Assembly (NCBI GenBank): GCA_947044405.1
Contig: CAMRHE010000055.1
Location: 490,501 to 554,500 of the forward strand
DNA: 64,000 nt
DNA from: Leptodactylus fallax
Lineage: Eukaryota; Chordata; Amphibia; Anura; Leptodactylidae
Reading direction: 5' to 3'
Shown here: one piece after another, positions 56,777 to 64,000 of the stretch
Position numbering within the stretch: position 1 is the first letter of the stretch
How the letters are laid out: the number at the start of each line of letters is the position of its first letter
The notes under the pieces: generated by a model
What the model was told of the DNA's origin: nothing
Seen by the model: the letters and a program-made list of their open reading frames with translations, nothing else
The model's database searches: none
Program-made: the position numbers and the translations under genes

Positions 56777-57379
56777 GTAATCTTTTATCTTGATCACCCA
56801 TGTACAACGTTTCTGCACTGTAGACCAGTCTTAGAGATGGGATACAATTGGTATTGTCTTCCTTCATCACTCCCAATATTACTCCACTTAAATAGACTGT
56901 TAGTTGGGGAATCATCTTTTCTGAAATCTGGCAACCATTGATTGTGGAATTTAGATGAAAGATACATAGAAAATTTGATAGAGCAGCTAAGTCAAAAAGA
57001 CAACAAGCAATGTGAATGGAGAGTGCTGTTAAACCCAATGACTGGTTCAGAGCTCAGGAAATGTCAATGTACAAGAAAAATAAAAAAACAGCACTGTGTT
57101 CAAAGTAATACCTGGAAAAATGCAAAGATCTGGTGCTGAAAAAAAATTTATAAGGATGTCAAATTCCAAAGTTATTTATTGGGTTAGATACAAGAGCAAT
57201 GTAAAGTTTCATTTTTAAAGACAGAAACTAAACAGAATCTTGAGCCAAAATTGAAGCTAAAAGTTCTCTGTAGTATTTGTAGCAAAGGTGATGCAACCAT
57301 ATTATTCTAAAGTTGGGACAGAAGTCAAAATGTGTAGATGATATGATTATATACAGTATATCATTGTGAAGAACACGAG

Positions 57380-57665
57380 GACTCCATCACCATCTGAGAT
57401 CTTTTGTAGATACACTGCAGGATGGCTTGTCTGAGAAGGTGTTCTTGTAGAGAGACTGCAGGATGGCTCATCGGAGATGGTGGTCTTATAAAAACACTGC
57501 AGGGTGGCTTGTCTGAGATGGTGCTCTTGTAGAAACATAGTTGACTCATCTGAAACGGTGTTCTTGCTCAGAAGCTGTGGGTTGGCTTGTCTGAGATGGT
57601 GCTTTTGCAGAGACATTGTAGGTTGGCTCATCTGAGATGGTGCTTTTGTAGAGATGCTGTAGGGT
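57380..57665. repeat. 41-bp minisatellite, about 7 copies
   Basis: Unit begins gatggcttgtctgagaaggt and continues with gttcttgtagagagactgcag, with substitutions between copies. The minus strand reads as LRQA...-type pseudo-repeats but is not a gene. Confidence 0.9.
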
Positions 57666-59820
57666 TGGCAGGTTGTAATGTACTGGGTGTGTCAATAACA
57701 CAATGAGAACAATACTGAACTTAACATTTTATTCAGTAAGACTGGTTACACATGACAACGCTACTTTTTTTGTCATTCACAGTAGACTATACATTTCTAT
57801 TTTTTGTGCCTAGGGCAACTGCTGTGGGCTACACCCATCTACAGTAAGTTTCTGTCTTTTCCACTGTAAATAAATTCAATTTTCTGTTTCTAAGCTATGG
57901 CTTCTCCTTAGGCAAACTTTACAGCAACAAGACAAAAAGGCCTATCAAAAAATATCTAAGTACAAAAAAATGTATAAATGTTTCCTTATTAATCCAATGA
58001 TCTAGATTGATAAAAACAGGAACTATATAATGTTATGTCAAATTACTATTCCAAACTGCTTTGACTTTCATATTGTATGACCCTGTAAATGCGCCCATAC
58101 ACATAAAGAACAAAATTAGCTGAACCCATTGATTTTGGCGGGACCATCTAACTATCTATGTGTATGGGGGTTTACAGATGAAGGATCAAGCATATGGAAT
58201 TTCAACATGCCTAATCCTTTGTATTCTCACAGGAAATAATTTGACACCAGAAATGCCTGGCAGAGGCTTACTCCCCTAGTCCTGTTCAGAACATATGCTA
58301 AACTGAATTTTTCCAATCTCGCCCTTTAAGCAACCATTTAAAGGGATTTGAATACCCTCTGGAAAATTGCCATATAAGCTGTATGTGGTTAAAAAGAAGT
58401 GGGCATCCATCTTGAAAATTCCTCCATTGCTCCTATAATGACACTTTGGAAGTCTTTTGAACGTCTTTCCCAGTCACTTTCCATTGCCCAGTGTAATTAG
58501 GTCAATGGGCCAGTTTAATGGACCGCTAAGAACCGGTCATCAATATCCAAGGCTTGGAAAACCCCTTTTTAAAAAGTCAGAAAAACCCTTATAATGTCCC
58601 CTCTGCTCTCAATACCAATACCAATTTCGACAAATCTACATGCTTATATTTCATTGCGTCACAGTAAGATGTGCACATTTTGCACAGCAGCGCCTATGGT
58701 TTGTTACTGGAGAATCTTCTAGAAGATTTTATATTTTTACACATCTCATGTTGACCTTCTTTGGCGATTTATTTAGCTCCTTGTGCAAAAATGTTATATA
58801 AGAAACAACACAAAATCTATAGAAACCCAACTGGTGTAGATGTATATTTGTAGCAGTGAGATCTATCGATTAGCCGGTTATACCTAACAAGAATTAAATG
58901 AAATCCTCAAAGGTTTGAAAGAAGAAAATAATAAGGTAAGATGTCATTTGAATTCCGCACCCCTGACAAGAGAATCAACATTACTGATTTATTTCACACG
59001 CCTTATGGCACTGCTATCATTTGTTGGCTGCCTGGGGAGCTGTCCCTGTTGCGTGAGTAGAAGACTTATGAAGATCTTAGATGGCTTAATTTGTTATTTC
59101 AGCACCTTGAAGTCTTGAGATTAAACATAAAACATAGCTTTGTGGCTACAGGCTGAACCTGGAGGATTTCTGGGAAGAGAAATAATGCTCATAAATTCTA
59201 CCCCCACCTCATGAACCTCCTTTGGTATAGCACAATTATTCAGTGCTATAATAATAAAGCATTTTCTTGTGCTTCTTCTCCATTGTGGTTGGATTATATG
59301 TTGATATTTACCAATAAAGTTTGGACTTCCCATAAAAAAATTGTGATGTTTCATTCTTTCATAAAAATCATGATGGTGGCAATCCAGCAAAAGAGAAGAT
59401 AGAGTTGGTCTGTTCTCATTGTCGTTGGAGACGTAGTTGCATATACATAGTTGCGGTCTGTTGAAATGAATTGGGTTACAGAAACCAAGGTAGGTCTAGC
59501 CAGATCATTCTGAAGTCATATTTCAATAGATATTACAAACGGTAAGCAAACCACCCAACCATCCCCGATTCAGCTGGACAATCCTTGATTTCTGGTGCTG
59601 TCCCACTGCCCAGTTGGTGGGCGGAATGTCCCATCTTCATCAGCCGGCAGCGTCTTGCTTCACCACTCACCCCATCACTGCTTTCAGTGGCTTGGCCACA
59701 GGCAGGTGGAGTAGGCAACATTGTACCTACTCCACCAAGATGCTGAGAAAACAGACCAGGATAGACTCCTAAACATCTCTAGAGGATCGGGGAGAGAGAG
59801 GCGAGTATGCTTTCTTTTTT
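57666..59820. other. JAKMIP3 intron, small repeat traces
   Basis: Contains a short inverted pair (cgcccatacacataaag at about 58092 and ctatgtgtatgggggt at about 58156) typical of MITE ends, and T2-like words near 58325-58565. Nothing further recognised. Confidence 0.5.
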
Positions 59821-59824
59821 TTCC

Positions 59825-60160
59825 CCATTTTGAGTGTGGGGGTACTACGTGGGCATTAAACTACATGAAGGCGCTAAGCCAACAGTATACTGTGTGTGAG
59901 TACTAAAGTGGGCATTATACTCTGTGGGAACATTAAGTGGCCATTTTATTGTTTAGGATCACTAAGGGAGTCATTATACTGTGTGGGGGCAATAAAGGGA
60001 CATACTGTGGGGGGGGCAAAGGGTGCATTATACAGTGTGGGGACATTAAGGAGGCATTACTATGTGCAAGCACTAAGGGGATATTATGTAGGGCACTAAG
60101 TGGGCATTATATTGTGAAGGGTCACTAAGGGGGCCATTATGTTGCCCACTAGTGGTGTTT
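59825..60160. repeat. Degenerate tandem repeat (gggcattatactgtgtgg)
   Basis: About eight diverged copies of a 35-40 bp unit containing cactaagngggcattatactgtg. Reads open in several frames by composition. The same words appear, inverted, near 26590-26670. Confidence 0.75.
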
Positions 60161-62456
<2,296 letters not shown>

Positions 62457-62709
62457 CTAGAGAAGAATTGACAACGTTAATTATATAGTATTTCCTATAG
62501 AAAACAAACAATATAAACACATTGCTAGAATTTATAGGGCACTTGCACTGCAGATCAATTTTACGGGTACTAAAAATTTCAGTGTTGGAGAATAACCGCA
62601 GGTACTTTATATAATATACTAGAAAACAACAGGTCTACTATATCGACCACTGGAATTGTACCCATCAGCAATGGGGGTGATCCAAAAATAGAACAGGATA
62701 GCCACAGTG

Positions 62710-62945
62710 AATTGCCCTACCAGCCATAGTTACATAGTACATGAGGATGGATGAAGACACCGGTCCCTCAAGTCCAACCTATAACCCAATAGTGTTGATT
62801 CAGAGGAAGGCAAAAAACCTCATTAAGCTTATGCCAATTGTCACGTCAGGGGAAAAAAAATTCCTTCCTGACTCCAATCTGGCAATCAGTATAAAACCCT
62901 GGATCAACTTGTCCTTAACAAAATCTAGAATCTGTAACCCGTAAT
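62710..62945. mobile_element. Dispersed amphibian repeat (catagttacatagtac)
   Basis: Sequence catagttacatagtacatga, caagtccaacctataac, gattcagaggaaggcaaa and ttccttcctgactcc resembles a repeat I recall from many amphibian genomes. Part of it recurs inverted at 43110-43197. Confidence 0.65.
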
Positions 62946-63010
62946 ATTTTTCAGTTCTAGAAAGGCATCCAGGCCCTCTTTAAACAGTCAGTATTTTTTT
63001 TATAATAGTC

Positions 63011-63750
63011 TAAAGCTGGCCATAGACATTAGATTTTTGCTGGGCAAAATCTAATATATAGTTGGCATGAATGGTTGTTCATAGATGGCTAACAGCAGAC
63101 TTTAGTCTATCAAAAACAGATTGCCCGTGCTGGAAAATTTTAACCAGTTGTCCAAAGATTCCAGTGTTTGACATATCTCGACCACTTTTGGCCAATTTGC
63201 TCAGACTCACTGTGCTTCTTTGTAACAACTAAACTGTGATTGGCAGGGTTTGGGGCAGTTTAGTTGTCCAGAATAATTTTTTTTTTTTTTTTTTTTATTA
63301 GGCCGGGGTGGTTAAAAAAAACAAAACAAAAAAAAACAAAAAAAACAAACAAAAAAAAACACACACTCACCTGTCTCCGGTGCTCTGGTGTCTCACAGCG
63401 TGGATAGGTCCTACAGTTCCAGAATTTCCAACCACACGTGAACGCTGAGGCCAATGAGCAGCCTCAGTGAAGGACACAGGACATCACCATCTGTGACATT
63501 CCCGGGGCCTTTTCTTAGGCCGCTGATTGGCCTCAGCTGTCATGTGACTGACCTCAGTGGAAGAGACACGGGATGTCACATCCGACGAGAAGACAGCGGA
63601 GCAACAGGATCGAACCGCGCTAAGAGACACTAGAGCACTGGGGACAGGTATGTTTTTTTTTTTTGTTTTTTGTTTTTTTAAATTATCCCATTCTCAGTTG
63701 GAAGGCCACCATGATGACCATCTGAAATCTAATGTGTATGGCTGGCCTTA
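63011..63750. mobile_element. MITE (taaagctggccatagac family), composite
   Basis: Ends taaagctggccatagacatt and aatgtgtatggctggcctta are inverted repeats 740 bp apart. The inner part (about 63280-63690) carries T- and A-rich arms and paired blocks (acctgtctccggtgctctgg / agagcactggggacaggt), suggesting a second foldback nested within. It lies in the intron upstream of the first in-window exon. Confidence 0.72.
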
Positions 63751-64000
63751 CTCTATAATGTTTGTGACATTTGCAGACTACAGATCCATGGTATTTTATA
63801 GTTTGGTCATGGGATCTCAGTGGAATTGCAGAGCCAAAAGAGAAGATAAAAAACACTATATAAAACTATATAAAAATAAACACTAACCACCAAGTGGAAA
63901 TATTCATATGCTGAAAAATAGATACTTTTCATGCACCTGTAGGGAACAAGGAGGACCGGTTTGCATTGAAGAGATCCAGCTGGTGTAAAACGGTATGTAA

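Noticed and set aside
62457..64000. First coding exon of JAKMIP3
   Set aside because: I looked on the minus strand for a segment encoding the expected MSK...QIELQQEKSK with a donor, and saw only repeats and unassigned intron.

Overview
The window is eukaryotic nuclear DNA from a vertebrate, most likely an anuran amphibian (frog or toad). Three things support this. It holds a split vertebrate gene with canonical GT-AG introns. It has many short palindromic elements with TTAA target sites and TTAAAGG-type ends, like the T2/Kolobok MITEs described in Xenopus. It also carries Tc1-like transposons of the kind common in frogs and fishes. I cannot name the species.

The only cellular gene I can support is JAKMIP3 (also called NECC2) on the minus strand. 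It runs from 62456 down to about 26138. I place 20 coding exons with splice sites, covering 795 codons from VSKLEREK to the C-terminal hydrophobic tail FLFLFLFFSLAFILWS and a stop. Only the first coding exon (about 45 residues expected) and the promoter lie beyond 64000. Every exon begins and ends in phase 0, and all but one are a multiple of 3 nt. The exception, 31796-31874, is 79 nt long because an A run has one extra base, which shifts the frame. This is either an assembly error or a real lesion.

Layout: 1-26137 is intergenic or 3' flanking sequence. It holds a 54-bp minisatellite (2209-2756), a nearly intact Tc1-like transposon (11852-13418), a decayed DDE transposase (17258-17475), two Tc1 3' fragments, a 33-bp satellite of about 57 units (18761-20640) with a degenerate extension to 21460, and a local duplication just past the gene (24790-25757). 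From 26138 to 62456 the JAKMIP3 exons alternate with introns full of nested MITEs, a LINE 3' fragment (44958-45598) and minisatellites (46 bp at 30709-31073; 41 bp at 57380-57665). From 62457 to 64000 there is intron with two more dispersed repeats.

The protein is an almost wholly coiled-coil, tail-anchored-like member of the Janus kinase and microtubule interacting protein family. The rest of the window is mobile and tandem-repeat DNA. I found no RNA gene, CRISPR, prokaryotic system or second host gene. The points most worth checking are the broken JAKMIP3 exon, a possible 21-nt microexon, a 3'UTR splice donor just after the stop codon, the one-stop-from-intact Tc1 copy, two nested transposon insertions with readable target sites, and the internal block duplications of the 33-bp array.
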